A stretch of DNA of 64,000 bases, from assembly GCA_963805455.1 (NCBI GenBank), contig CAWDUJ010000002.1:242823-306822 (forward strand), written 5' to 3'. Source of the DNA: VRUE01 sp963805455. Its GTDB lineage: Bacteria; Actinomycetota; Thermoleophilia; Solirubrobacterales; 70-9. The position numbers and the translations under genes are program-made. The stretch's first letter is position 1. Each line of letters opens with the position of its first letter. Shown here one piece after another: positions 26,337 to 34,980 of this stretch. The notes beneath the pieces were generated by a model. It saw nothing but the letters and a program-made list of their open reading frames with translations, did not search any database and had not been told where the DNA came from.

Positions 26337-27403
26337 CAGAGCCTCTTCACGATCGCGTCGGCCATCCCGGCGGTGTCGGTCGCCTTGCTTTTCTTGACGG
26401 CGAGGTCGGGCGTCACGGCCCCGGCAGCCACCGCGGAATCGACCGCGGCCTCGAGCCGCCCGGCGGCGTCGGCCTCCCCAACGTGGCGCAACAGCATCGC
26501 GCCGCTGAGGATAAGGGCGGCTGGGTTGGCGATTCCCTTGCCGGCGTGGCGCGGGGCGGAGCCGTGCACGGCCTCGAAGACGGCGCAGTTGTCCCCGAGG
26601 TTGGCTCCCGAAGCGACGCCGAGGCCGCCGCACAGGCCGCCGGCGAGGTCGGAGACGATGTCCCCGTAGAGCATCGGGGCGAAGAGGACATCGAAGCGCC
26701 CGGGGGCGCGGGCGAGGTCGGCGCAGACCCGGTCGACGAGAAGATCGTCGACCTCGAGCTCGGGAAAGTCAGCGGCGGCGACCCTGGCGGCCTCGAGGAA
26801 AACCCCGTCGCTGCCGCGGATCACGTTCGCCTTGTGGACGATCGTCATCCGCCGTCTTCCGCCCTGAAGCGACCAGCGGATCGCGGCCCGGGCGGCGCGC
26901 TCGGCCGCGTGGCGGGAGATCGCCTTGACCGAGATCCCGGAGTCCGCCTCCGGCGTCGCGCCACCGGCCACGCCGACCGCGTCGCGGATCGCGGTCGCGA
27001 CGGGATCGTCGGGCCCATACTCGAGCCCGGCGTAGAGATCGCCGGCGGTCATCCGCATGACAACGAGGTTGACGTCGGAGAACGGGGCCCGGATGCCCTT
27101 GATCGACCGGCTGGGCCGAACGCCCAGGTAGAGATCGAGCCGCTCGCGAAGCATCACGTTGACAGAACGGTACGGGTCCTCGGCCCTGGTCGCGACCGGT
27201 CCCTTCAGCGCCAGCCCGCACTCGCGGATCGCCTCGACCACGCGCTCGGGCAGGGCATCGCCGCCATTGCCGTAGGCGGCCTCCCCGACCTCGAGCTCCA
27301 CCCACTCGATCTCGACGCCGGTTGCGTCGAGCGCGCGGCGAGCCGCGCCCACCACCTCAGGCCCGATCCCGTCGCCTGGGATCAGGCAGACACGCAGTGC
27401 CAC
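26336..27403 (-). CDS. Isocitrate/isopropylmalate dehydrogenase family protein
   Basis: This 355-residue beta-decarboxylating dehydrogenase has LIPGDGIGPEVVGAARRAL, RSVNVMLRERLDLYLGVRP (substrate-binding Arg cluster), THE VHKANVI segment, MLYGDIVSDLAGGL (metal-binding Asp residues) and HGSAPRHAGKGIANPAALIL (NAD adenosine-binding loop). Oxidation of isocitrate, homoisocitrate, 3-isopropylmalate or tartrate-like acids is possible. Its position beside an RraA-like protein and ATP-grasp ligases, upstream of a deacetylase and an acyltransferase, suggests a dedicated role rather than the core TCA step (inference). An NAD-dependent isocitrate dehydrogenase is the main alternative. Confidence 0.78.
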   Translation of the reverse strand: MALRVCLIPGDGIGPEVVGAARRALDATGVEIEWVELEVGEAAYGNGGDALPERVVEAIRECGLALKGPVATRAEDPYRSVNVMLRERLDLYLGVRPSRSIKGIRAPFSDVNLVVMRMTAGDLYAGLEYGPDDPVATAIRDAVGVAGGATPEADSGISVKAISRHAAERAARAAIRWSLQGGRRRMTIVHKANVIRGSDGVFLEAARVAAADFPELEVDDLLVDRVCADLARAPGRFDVLFAPMLYGDIVSDLAGGLCGGLGVASGANLGDNCAVFEAVHGSAPRHAGKGIANPAALILSGAMLLRHVGEADAAGRLEAAVDSAVAAGAVTPDLAVKKSKATDTAGMADAIVKRL

Positions 27404-27465
27404 GTCTCTGTCGTCAGCGACATTGGGTTCACCGTAGATGAGATCGGAGCTAGAGTCCCCCAGAC

Positions 27466-28221
27466 TTGACTGACGAAACCCAGATACCAGCCGACGAGGG
27501 CGGCATCGGGGCCGCGAAACCGAAAACGGCCGAGATGCACCCCGGCCCCGGCTTCCGCCTGATCGAAAGCTTCGAGAGGCCGGATCCCGAGCTCGTCAAG
27601 GGCCTGAGCGGGTTCGAGACGCCGCTGATCTCGGACCTGATGAACCGCCTCTACGCGATGTCGCCGGAACTGCGGCCGCTGACCGACCCCGAGCTATCGC
27701 TCGCCGGCCCCGCCTGCACGGTCAAGTGCTACCCGGGCGACAACCTGATGGTCCACAAGAGCCTCGACCTCGCCCAGCCGGGCGATGTCGTCGTCGTCGA
27801 CACCAGCGAATCGGCGCTGACCGCGGTCCTCGGCGACCTCGTCTGCACCAAGGCGCGGCATCGCGGCATCGCCGGCTTCATCGTCGACGGCCTGATCCGG
27901 GACGTGCCGGCGATCCGCGCGCTCGGCGACTTCCCGGTCTACGCCAGGGGGATCACCCCGAAAGGCCCCCTCCACCGCGGCCCCGGTGAGATCAACCACC
28001 CGATCTCCTGTGGCGGGATCGTCGTCAACCCCGGCGACGTCGTCGTCGCCGACCTCAACGGTGTCGTCGTCATCCCCTCGGGGATCGCAGCCGACCTGCT
28101 CGGCCGGCTGCGCGAGCGGGCATCGGTCGAAGCCGACTATACGGCCGCCGTCGCCCGCGGCGAGTTCTCGAACGATTGGGTCGACGCCGCCCTCGACAGC
28201 GGCGGCGCCGTGCGTGAGTGA
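27466..28221 (+). CDS. RraA-like / HMG-type oxaloacid aldolase family protein
   Basis: This 251-residue protein has the RraA/4-hydroxy-4-methyl-2-oxoglutarate aldolase fold: FETPLISDLMNRL, AGPACTVKCYPGDNLMVHK, GDVVVVDTSES, then GDLVCTKARHRGIAG followed by FIVDGLIRDVPAI (the G-D...R-D metal/substrate motif) and NPGDVVVADLNGVVVIPSG. Members are metal-dependent aldolases/decarboxylases acting on 2-oxo acids, or RNase E regulators. With no evidence for the latter, an aldolase or oxaloacetate decarboxylase role fits the adjacent dehydrogenase. A TTG start at 27466 is assumed; ATG 27535 is the alternative. It is divergent from the dehydrogenase. Confidence 0.78.
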   Translation: MTDETQIPADEGGIGAAKPKTAEMHPGPGFRLIESFERPDPELVKGLSGFETPLISDLMNRLYAMSPELRPLTDPELSLAGPACTVKCYPGDNLMVHKSLDLAQPGDVVVVDTSESALTAVLGDLVCTKARHRGIAGFIVDGLIRDVPAIRALGDFPVYARGITPKGPLHRGPGEINHPISCGGIVVNPGDVVVADLNGVVVIPSGIAADLLGRLRERASVEADYTAAVARGEFSNDWVDAALDSGGAVRE

Positions 28222-29386
28222 TCGCCCGCCGGCGATCCTGCTCGGCGGCGGGGTCGTCGCGCTCTCGGTCGCCCGCGGTCTGAGTCGAATCGGGGTCCCG
28301 GTCGTCGGCCTCGGCCACGGCGAAGACCCGCTCCGCCAATCCCGCTGCCGCGAGGAGTTCGTCGACACCGGCAGCGGCGAGGGGGTCCAGGGCCGCTGGC
28401 TCGATTGGCTGCGCGCGCACCCGGTCGGCGGCGCGGTGATCCCCTGCAGCGACGACGCCCTGGAAATGATCGCCGCCGGCCGGGCGGAGCTGGTCGAGCT
28501 CGGCCACGCCCCCGCCGAGGCCGACGACGAGGTGGTGACGGCGATGCTCGACAAGGCGCGGACGGCGGAGCTCGCCGAGGCCGCGGGAGTCGACATCCCC
28601 CGGACGGTGATCGTCGAACGCGGGGCGCCCCTCGGAGACCTTCTCGACGGCTTCTCGTTTCCGTGCGCGCTGAAGCCGCGCCAGTCGCATCACTTCACCC
28701 GCCATTTCGGGATGCGCAGCAAACTGATCGTCGTCTCCTCGGCGGGTCAGCTCGAGGACGAGCTATCGGGCCTGCCGGCCGGGCTGGAGATGATCGCGAC
28801 CGAGATCGTCCCCGGCCCCGAGCTGTTCAGCTCCTACTACAGCTACATCGACCGCGACGGCGAGCCGCTCTTCCACTACACGAAGCAGAAGCTGCGCCAG
28901 TTCCCGATCCATTTCGGCCTCGGCACCTACCACCGGTCGACCCGGGACCCCGAGGTCGCCGAGGAGGGCCTGCGGTTCTTCCGGTCGATCGGGCTGCGCG
29001 GCCTCGGCTGCGTCGAGTTCAAGCGCGACGAGCGCGACGGCCGCCTGAAGCTGATCGAGTGCAACCACAGGATCACCGCCGCTGACGCCCTGCAGCGGGC
29101 CTGCGGCCTCGAGCTCGGCCGGATCGTCTACGAGCGCGCCCTCGGCCTGCCCCCGACCCCGGTCCCAAGCGAGTTCCGCCGCGGCATCGGCCTCTGGTTC
29201 CCGGCCGAGGATACCCGCGCTTTCCTCGGCTACCGCCGCGCCGGAGAGCTCTCCCTCGCGGCCTGGCTGCGGAGCCTCGCGGCGCCGGTCCGCTTCCCGA
29301 TCGCGAGCCTCGCCGACCCGCTCCCAAGCCTCGTCGGGGCGCTCCGCCGCCTCGGCCGCGCCCTGCGCCGCGTCCTCCCCGGCTAG
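28214..29386 (+). CDS. ATP-grasp ligase (carboxylate-amine ligase-like)
   Basis: This 390-residue protein has an N-terminal Rossmann-like pre-ATP-grasp domain (AILLGGGVVALSVARGLSR, AVIPCSDDALEMIA) and then an ATP-grasp core: MLDKARTAELAEAAGVDIP, FPCALKPRQSHHF (ATP Lys), IATEIVPGPELFSSYYSYI and GCVEFKRDERDGRLKLIECN (metal-binding Glu and Asn). The arrangement resembles D-aspartate ligase and other carboxylate-amine ligases. The GTG at 28214 lies 8 bases inside the RraA-like gene, so the two are coupled. It would join an acid and an amine with ATP; the substrates are unknown. Confidence 0.77.
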   Translation: MSDRPPAILLGGGVVALSVARGLSRIGVPVVGLGHGEDPLRQSRCREEFVDTGSGEGVQGRWLDWLRAHPVGGAVIPCSDDALEMIAAGRAELVELGHAPAEADDEVVTAMLDKARTAELAEAAGVDIPRTVIVERGAPLGDLLDGFSFPCALKPRQSHHFTRHFGMRSKLIVVSSAGQLEDELSGLPAGLEMIATEIVPGPELFSSYYSYIDRDGEPLFHYTKQKLRQFPIHFGLGTYHRSTRDPEVAEEGLRFFRSIGLRGLGCVEFKRDERDGRLKLIECNHRITAADALQRACGLELGRIVYERALGLPPTPVPSEFRRGIGLWFPAEDTRAFLGYRRAGELSLAAWLRSLAAPVRFPIASLADPLPSLVGALRRLGRALRRVLPG

Positions 29387-29414
29387 GCGCGCTCGGATAT
29401 CGAGTGGTCAGTTA

Positions 29415-29432
29415 TGCACACCCTGGTGTGCA
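29415..29432. repeat. Short palindrome between convergent ATP-grasp genes
   Basis: TGCACACC at 29415-29422 and GGTGTGCA at 29425-29432 are perfectly complementary around a 2-base centre. It lies between two convergent gene ends (29386 and 29473). The tight centre suggests a protein-binding palindrome more than a terminator. Confidence 0.4.
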
Positions 29433-29472
29433 CAAGGCACCAATCGATCTCGTTGGGCCCAGCCTGAGCGGG

Positions 29473-30543
29473 CTAGAGGCGCTCCGCCAGCAGCTTGCGC
29501 AGGATCGGGACCGCGACCCGGTCTGCCCGCTCGGGGTCGCGGACGAGGTAGTGGTAGTGCAGGCCGGGGGTGCCGTTGACCTCGATCACCGCGCCCCCGG
29601 CGGCGGCCAGCGAGCTGCCGATGTCGGGGGTGATCAGGTCGACCCCGGCGAGCCGGAGCCCAAGTGCGTTCGCCGCGGCGGCGGCCTCCGCGATCAGCTC
29701 CGGCGCCAGCTCGGCGGTCGGGACCGTCTCGGTGTCGCGGGCTCCGCCCTGGCTGCGCGAGCCCTTCACCGCGACCTCGACGCCCACGGATGGGACCGAC
29801 CCCGGGCGCAGCCCCTGGTGCTGGAGGGCGAGCAGGGCGTCGAGGTCGATCGAGACCACCCGCAGCCCGGCCTCGCCCTCGGCCGCAAGCCGGCGGTCGT
29901 TCTCGGCGCCGACGAGCCCGGTGATCGTGCTCGTGCCGTCGCCGCTGACCGTCGGGGCGAGCCGGCGCACCGTGCCGATCAGCTCGCTGTCGAGGAACAG
30001 CAGTCGGTACTCCTCCCCCTCCGCCCGACGCTCGAGCAGGAGCCTGGCGCCACTGCGGGCGGCGCGCACCGCCGCCCGGGTCAGGTCGTCCCCGTCCCGC
30101 ACCCCGGTCGTCGCGCCCTGGCCGCTGCTGGTCCCGGCCGGCTTCACAACCCAGGAGCCGCCGGCCTCGAGCGCGCGGCGGGCCGGCGCCAGGTCGGCGA
30201 GCTCGAACGGGATCTGCTCGGGGATCGGCACCCCGGCCTCGGCGACCAGGCGCTGGCCGGCGGCCTTGTCGAGCGCCAGCAGCAGCGTCTCCTCGGAGTC
30301 GAGCGAGGTGATGTGGATGTAGGTGCGGACCGGGTCCTCGCCGCCTCCGATCTCGAAGTGCCCGTAGACGGGCTCCTCGCTCGGGACGCCGACCTCCGCC
30401 GCCGCCTCGTGCCAGATCCGGGAGTTGACCGCCCGCGCCGGCCACATTCGGCCCAGCGCCCGCTCCTGGCGGCGGCGATCGAGCATGTAGCGGGGCCCGG
30501 TCGCCGTCAGCAGGTCGAGCGCGATCGCTATCTCGCGTCCCAC
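29473..30543 (-). CDS. ATP-grasp protein, cyanophycin-synthetase/glutathione-synthetase-like
   Basis: This 356-residue ATP-grasp protein has DKAAGQRLVAEAGVPIPEQ, WVVKPAGTSSGQGATTGV (glycine-rich ATP loop), LLERRAEGEEYRLLFLD, THE LAGVDLITPDIG segment and AVIEVNGTPGLHYHY (EVNxxPG, metal-binding Glu/Asn). The EVNGTPG pattern and the GVRDGDDLTRAA stretch resemble the synthetase half of cyanophycin synthetase and related amino-acid or peptide ligases. The GTG start at 30541-30543 follows the upstream gene's stop by about 40 bases. It may ligate an amino acid or peptide; the product is not predictable. Confidence 0.72.
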   Translation of the reverse strand: MGREIAIALDLLTATGPRYMLDRRRQERALGRMWPARAVNSRIWHEAAAEVGVPSEEPVYGHFEIGGGEDPVRTYIHITSLDSEETLLLALDKAAGQRLVAEAGVPIPEQIPFELADLAPARRALEAGGSWVVKPAGTSSGQGATTGVRDGDDLTRAAVRAARSGARLLLERRAEGEEYRLLFLDSELIGTVRRLAPTVSGDGTSTITGLVGAENDRRLAAEGEAGLRVVSIDLDALLALQHQGLRPGSVPSVGVEVAVKGSRSQGGARDTETVPTAELAPELIAEAAAAANALGLRLAGVDLITPDIGSSLAAAGGAVIEVNGTPGLHYHYLVRDPERADRVAVPILRKLLAERL

Positions 30544-30584
30544 GCTGCCGCCGCGGCGGGCCAGCGCGTATGTGGCGGCCGCCC

Positions 30585-31323
30585 TCAGAGCAGGTCGATG
30601 ACGCCGCGTCGGGCGAGGCGGACCAGTGTCTCGGTGCCGCCGCCTTTGGATGCCGCGCTGAGGACCTCGCTCGCGCTGCGCCGGCCGTCGACCGCTTCGA
30701 GAAGCGCCAGATCGGTCCCTGACAGCGCCACCGGCGCCTCCTCCCGCATGTCGGGCTGACCGGCGTCCTCCCAGTCCCGCGTGTAGCGGCGGCTGATGCA
30801 GTCGAGCCTGTGGCCGAGAATCGGGACGGTGCCGTCGACATTGAAATCGTTGAGCTTGAGGTAGAGGTTGGTCGCGCCGGCGGCCTTGCGGCGGGCGTGC
30901 CAGGTGGCGTTGCCGGCGAACATCATCACGTCGCCCGGCGAGTCGTACAGTTCGACCGGGTCGATCCCCTCTGCGCCTCCTCGGGGACGACGATCGAGAG
31001 CCCGATCGAGACCTGCGAGGGGTAGCGGTCCTTGCGCGGGATCGGCTCCGGCGGCGCGACGGAGTCGTAGGCCTTGATGTTGCGCTCCGACAGCGTCATC
31101 GTCGGCCGGTGCAGGTTGCAGGGGTCGGCGACGACGTCGAACAGCTCACCCGGGAAGTCGACCCCGTCGGGGGCCTCGTAGAGCGCCTGTTTCATGCGCC
31201 CGGCGATCGCCTTCCCTCGACCTTGTGGGCGCCGAAGCGCTCGCCGGCGAAGTTGGTGAGCGCCTCGAGGAACTCGGAGGAGATGCCGCCCTGCTCGGCA
31301 GGGTCGAAATCGAAGATCTTCAT
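30585..31323 (-). pseudogene. Oxygenase/cupin-like protein with C-terminal PqqD-like segment, two apparent frameshifts
   Basis: Three consecutive frames make one protein if two single-base losses are repaired. It starts with ATG at 31321-31323 (KIFDFDPAEQGGISSEFLEA). Near 31246 a G is missing (GTCGAGGGAAGG), after which the frame continues KAIAGRMKQALYEAPDG. Near 30974 a second base is missing, after which it continues EGIDPVELYDSPGDVMMFAG. The body, with ATWHARRKAAGATNLYLKL, resembles a cupin or 2-oxoglutarate-oxygenase-like barrel. The last ~50 residues (LSGTDLALLEAVDGRRS) look like a small winged-helix/PqqD-like segment. I do not recognise the family firmly. It precedes the ATP-grasp gene in the same direction, so it may act on the same product. 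Sequencing indels are as likely as true decay. Confidence 0.6.
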
Positions 31324-31350
31324 CGGCGGAAATCCTAACGTTTGGCTTGT

Positions 31351-31887
31351 CTACGGGATCGGGGTGACCAGGTCGCCCGAGGCGTAGCGGAGTGCGAGTT
31401 TCGGATCCGGGCTGTAGATCTCGACCTGCTCGTCCGAGTTCGGGAAGGCCATATGGACATTTTCGGCACGTTTGGTTTCGAGTAAAACGACGGCACCGTT
31501 CTTGCTCATCGCCAGCTCCTTGCCTTCCTTGGCGTTTGCCGCGTCGCGGAGGACGCCGGCGGCGTCCTTGACAGGGTAGGTGCCGATCGTGACGATCCCC
31601 GGCGAGGGGTCACCCGCCTTCGAGCCCTCGGGCAAATAGCGCACATAGACGCGCCCGGAGGCCGTTTCGGTCAGCTCATAGACGACGTTCTCGACTTCAC
31701 CGACCCAGTAGACGGTGCGGTCGGTGCTGTCGACGAAGCTTTCGAGGTCGGAGACGGACGCGATCACCGGTTCCCCCGTCGTCGGCCGGAATTCGTCGTT
31801 GCCGCCGGTCACGAGCAGGACCACGAGCCAGGCGCTGAGGCCGACCGCGAGGACGATCAAAACGGGTCTCAACCAGGGGCTGGACAT
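31351..31887 (-). CDS. Membrane-anchored protein of an unrecognised family (paralogue A)
   Basis: This 178-residue protein has one N-terminal membrane helix (LRPVLIVLAVGLSAWLVVLLV), a short linker and an extracytoplasmic domain of about 140 residues. Conserved with paralogues B (31904-32503) and C (40076-40636): TVYWVGE, the YVRYLPEG strand, AGDPSPGIVTIGTYP, and a C-terminal QVEIYSPDPKLALRYA followed by LVTP. I know no named domain with this pattern. The ATG at 31885-31887 is preferred because it puts the helix at the N-terminus. It diverges from paralogue B with only 16 bases between start codons. Confidence 0.7.
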   Translation of the reverse strand: MSSPWLRPVLIVLAVGLSAWLVVLLVTGGNDEFRPTTGEPVIASVSDLESFVDSTDRTVYWVGEVENVVYELTETASGRVYVRYLPEGSKAGDPSPGIVTIGTYPVKDAAGVLRDAANAKEGKELAMSKNGAVVLLETKRAENVHMAFPNSDEQVEIYSPDPKLALRYASGDLVTPIP

Positions 31888-31903
31888 GATTCCGGGGGAC
31901 TCT

Positions 31904-32503
31904 ATGGCTAGGCTTCCGCCGATGCAGGATGGGCAAGCATCCGAAGACCGGCCCCGCGCCGACGCCTCGCGCCGCCGGCGCCGGCTGCTGATCGTGCTCG
32001 GGATCGTCGTCCTGATCGCGATCGGGATCTGGCTGATCACCAAGGGTGGCGGCGACTCCGGCTCATCGTCCTCGAGCGGAGTCCGATCACCGGAAGCCGT
32101 CACCCCGGCCGAACTGAGCGAAGTGGCCGGAGAAAGCAAGACGCCGATCTACTGGGCCGGAGACCAGCCGGAAAGCACCATCGAGCTCAGCGAAACCGAA
32201 GGCAGGACCTACGTCCGCTATCTGACCGAAGGCGCCGAACCGGGCGACGCGCGGCCCAACTTCCTCACCGTCGGCAGCTACCAGTTCGCCGACCCGGTCG
32301 CAGCGCTCGAAAAGCTCGCCGAAAACCCGGGCGGGGTCAAGCGCACCGTGCCCGGCGGCGGCGTCGCCTTCTTCAACCACGAACGGCCGCAGAACGTTTA
32401 CCTCGCCTACCCGGACGAGGAAGTCCAGATCGAGGTCTACGACCCCGATCCGAAGGTGGCGAAGAAGATCGTCACCAGCGGACAGATCGTCCCCGTCGGC
32501 TAG
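31904..32503 (+). CDS. Membrane-anchored protein of an unrecognised family (paralogue B)
   Basis: This 199-residue protein has a basic N-terminus, a membrane helix (LLIVLGIVVLIAIGIWLI), a Gly/Ser linker (GGGDSGSSSSSGV) and the shared domain: TPIYWAGDQPES, TYVRYLTEGAEPGD, NFLTVGSYQFADP, NVYLAYPDEEVQIEVYDPDP and IVPVG at the C-terminus. A GGGGGA five bases before ATG 31904 acts as ribosome-binding site; ATG 31922 is possible. Its last bases overlap the end of the convergent collagen-like gene 1 (32500). The outward-facing domain probably lies in the wall; function unknown. Confidence 0.72.
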   Translation: MARLPPMQDGQASEDRPRADASRRRRRLLIVLGIVVLIAIGIWLITKGGGDSGSSSSSGVRSPEAVTPAELSEVAGESKTPIYWAGDQPESTIELSETEGRTYVRYLTEGAEPGDARPNFLTVGSYQFADPVAALEKLAENPGGVKRTVPGGGVAFFNHERPQNVYLAYPDEEVQIEVYDPDPKVAKKIVTSGQIVPVG

Positions 32504-34980
32504 CCGACTTTTCCGCAGACGGCGAAGCCCTGAAGGGCCCAGCTGGCGCCGGTTTCATCGACGGCTTTGACCCGCCAGGTGTTCGAGTCGAACGCTTTGT
32601 TCTGGGTGATCCTGACCGCCCGTTCCGCGCCTTCCCCCCCAGACAGGCTGTAGCCGCCGTTGATCACGACCTTGCCCGAGGGGCAGTCGACGTCGATCGT
32701 CTTCGGTTCGCTGTTGGAGGGCGTGCCCTGTTCTTCGTACTGGACCTGACTGAATCCCGTCCCACCGGGGGTCCCGATGAGGCCGGTCGCGCCTTTTTCC
32801 CCGGTCGTGCCTTTGGCCCCAGTCGTGCCCGTCGCCCCCGTTTTGCCCGTCGCCCCGGTAGGGCCTTTGGGCCCGGTCGGACCCGGCAGGTAGACGGTCG
32901 GCGATTTGTCGAGGTAGAAGGTCCCGGGTTCGTTTTCGCCTCCCCCCATCCGGAAGTAGGCACGCAGGCCGTGGCCTTCGGAGCTCCAGGTGTAGGTGTA
33001 TTCGATCGGCTGCCAACTGCCGGTCCCGATCGTCGCGTTGGGCTGCTCGTGGAATCCGGTCGGGAGCTGGACGCCGTCGGCACCGCGCTCGCTGAGCGCC
33101 ATCCAGAATTCCCGCCCGGCCGGCAGTTTGATCATCATCCGCACGGTGTAGGTGCCGTTCGGCGCGACCGGGGTCGTCGGGCTGTGGACCCCGTTGATCC
33201 CACCGACACCGTTGACGTCGACTTTGAGGATCCATTTGCCGTCGGGCGCTTCGGAGCTTTCGATCCGGTGGAACTGGGTTCCGACGTCGAAGTCGCCGGT
33301 CCAGATCCAGCCGGGAGGCTTCGGCTGCAGTTCGGGTTCGAGGGTGATCGGTTCGAACTCGAACGATTCGTCATACAGCGGCGTTGTTTCCAGGATCGGA
33401 CCACCTTTCGCCCCTGTCGCCCCGGTGGCGCCTTGCGCCCCGGTCGCCCCGGTCGACCCGGTCGGGCTGGCCCCGGTCGCTCCGGTGGCGCCGGTCGGGC
33501 CGGTCGGGCCTTTGGTCCCCGGGACCCCCTGGGCTCCGGTGGCGCCCGTGGCTCCGGTGGCTCCGATCGCGCCGGTAGCGCCCTTACCGCCGGTCGCTCC
33601 GGCGTCGCCGGTCGCGCCGATAGCCCCGGTCGCGCCGTTGACGGTTCCGCCGGTCGCGCCGGCGTCGCCGGTCGCGCCCTTGGCGCCGCTCGCTCCGCTC
33701 GCCCCCGTGGGCCCGATCGCGCCGGTCGCGCCCGTGGCGCCATTGCCGCCGCCTGCGCCGGTGGCTCCGGTTGGTCCCGCCGGGCCCTGGATGCCGGCCG
33801 GGCCCTGGTCACCCTGGGCTCCGGTCGCCCCCGTGGCTCCCGTGGCGCCTTTACCGCCGGCGGCACCCGTTGCGCCCTGGGCGCCGGCGGCGCCCGTTGC
33901 TCCGCTTGGGCCCGTCGCTCCGGTCGGGCCCAGGGACCCGGGCGGGCCCTGGGTCCCGGTTGACCCCGTGGCCCCGATTGCGCCAGTGTTGCCGGTCGGC
34001 CCGGTCGCGCCTTTGCCGCCGGTCGCGCCCGTTGCTCCTGGAGCTCCGGCGGCGCCTGTTGCACCGGTCGCGCCGCTCGAACCCTGGGCGCCTTCGGGGC
34101 CGATCAGGCCCGGGGGGCCGGCCGCCCCGGTCGCACCGCTCGCTCCCGTCGCGCCGGTCGGCCCGCTGGCACCGGTTGCTCCGGTTCCCCCTTTTGCCCC
34201 CGTCGCCCCGGTTGCACCGGTCGGCCCGCTGGGCCCGCTCGCTCCGGTGGCCCCGGTCGCTCCGGTCGCGCCGCTCGCTCCGGTGGCCCCGGTCGCGCCC
34301 GTCGCTCCCTTCGGTCCGCTGCCGCCCGCGGCTCCCGGTGCGCCCGTGGCTCCCTGCGCTCCGGAAGCGCCCTGCGGCCCGGCTGCGCCGGTGGGGCCGC
34401 TCGGGCCTTCAGCACCGGGCAGCCCGGGGCCACCGGGCGCTCCGGCAGCGCCCTGCGGTCCCTGAGGGCCCTGAGGCCCGGCAGGGCCGGTGGGACCGGT
34501 CGGGCCGGGGACGGTTCCGGGAGCGCCCTGAGCGCCGCCGGGGCCGGTCTGACCCTGTGGGCCCTGCGGCCCGGTCGGTCCGGTCGCGCCGGGGCTCCCC
34601 GGCGCGCCGGGCTGACCCGGGTCGCCCTGGGCGCCCTTCGGCCCAACAGGCCCGAGCGGTCCGATCGGCCCGACGGGCCCCCCGGCCGCGATGTTTTCGA
34701 CGTCCTGGTCGCTGTCGGCGGCAAGGACGATCACCCGCCGCTCCCCCTTGCTGCATGACTTGCTGCGGCCGACGAATCGGATCCTTCCCGCTTCGGAACC
34801 GCTCTTCTTGACACAGAGATTCGTCGCCCCGAGCGCGCTCGTCCGCGCCGCCTGCGCCCCTGGCGCGAGGACCACGGCCACGGCGACGCCGACGGCCAGC
34901 GCAGCCGCGAAGAAACGACCCGGTCGCAGCGAGCCTACGGGCTCACCACGCCGCAGATTGCGAATGCCTGGAGTTCCCAT
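32500..34980 (-). CDS. Secreted collagen-like protein 1 (Gly-X-Y stalk, beta-domain, C-terminal Cys domain)
   Basis: Domains in order: signal peptide (about residues 24-45, ending GAQAA); a short two-Cys module (CVKKSGSEAGRIRFV, CSKGERRVIVLAA); a long collagen Gly-X-Y stalk (about 100-530, rich in GAT, GPT, GAQ); a beta-sandwich-like domain (about 531-695, with LYDESFEFEP, VRMMIKLPAG, FYLDKSPTVYL); a second short Gly-X-Y run (about 698-738); and a C-terminal domain (VDCPSGKVVINGGYSL, NTWRVKAVD, GFAVCGKVG) with one Cys at each end. Bacterial collagens of this type form trimeric stalks without hydroxyproline. It is third in an operon with two similar proteins; its ATG at 34978-34980 overlaps the upstream stop by 46 bases. 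Confidence 0.85.
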   Translation of the reverse strand: MGTPGIRNLRRGEPVGSLRPGRFFAAALAVGVAVAVVLAPGAQAARTSALGATNLCVKKSGSEAGRIRFVGRSKSCSKGERRVIVLAADSDQDVENIAAGGPVGPIGPLGPVGPKGAQGDPGQPGAPGSPGATGPTGPQGPQGQTGPGGAQGAPGTVPGPTGPTGPAGPQGPQGPQGAAGAPGGPGLPGAEGPSGPTGAAGPQGASGAQGATGAPGAAGGSGPKGATGATGATGASGATGATGATGASGPSGPTGATGATGAKGGTGATGASGPTGATGASGATGAAGPPGLIGPEGAQGSSGATGATGAAGAPGATGATGGKGATGPTGNTGAIGATGSTGTQGPPGSLGPTGATGPSGATGAAGAQGATGAAGGKGATGATGATGAQGDQGPAGIQGPAGPTGATGAGGGNGATGATGAIGPTGASGASGAKGATGDAGATGGTVNGATGAIGATGDAGATGGKGATGAIGATGATGATGAQGVPGTKGPTGPTGATGATGASPTGSTGATGAQGATGATGAKGGPILETTPLYDESFEFEPITLEPELQPKPPGWIWTGDFDVGTQFHRIESSEAPDGKWILKVDVNGVGGINGVHSPTTPVAPNGTYTVRMMIKLPAGREFWMALSERGADGVQLPTGFHEQPNATIGTGSWQPIEYTYTWSSEGHGLRAYFRMGGGENEPGTFYLDKSPTVYLPGPTGPKGPTGATGKTGATGTTGAKGTTGEKGATGLIGTPGGTGFSQVQYEEQGTPSNSEPKTIDVDCPSGKVVINGGYSLSGGEGAERAVRITQNKAFDSNTWRVKAVDETGASWALQGFAVCGKVG

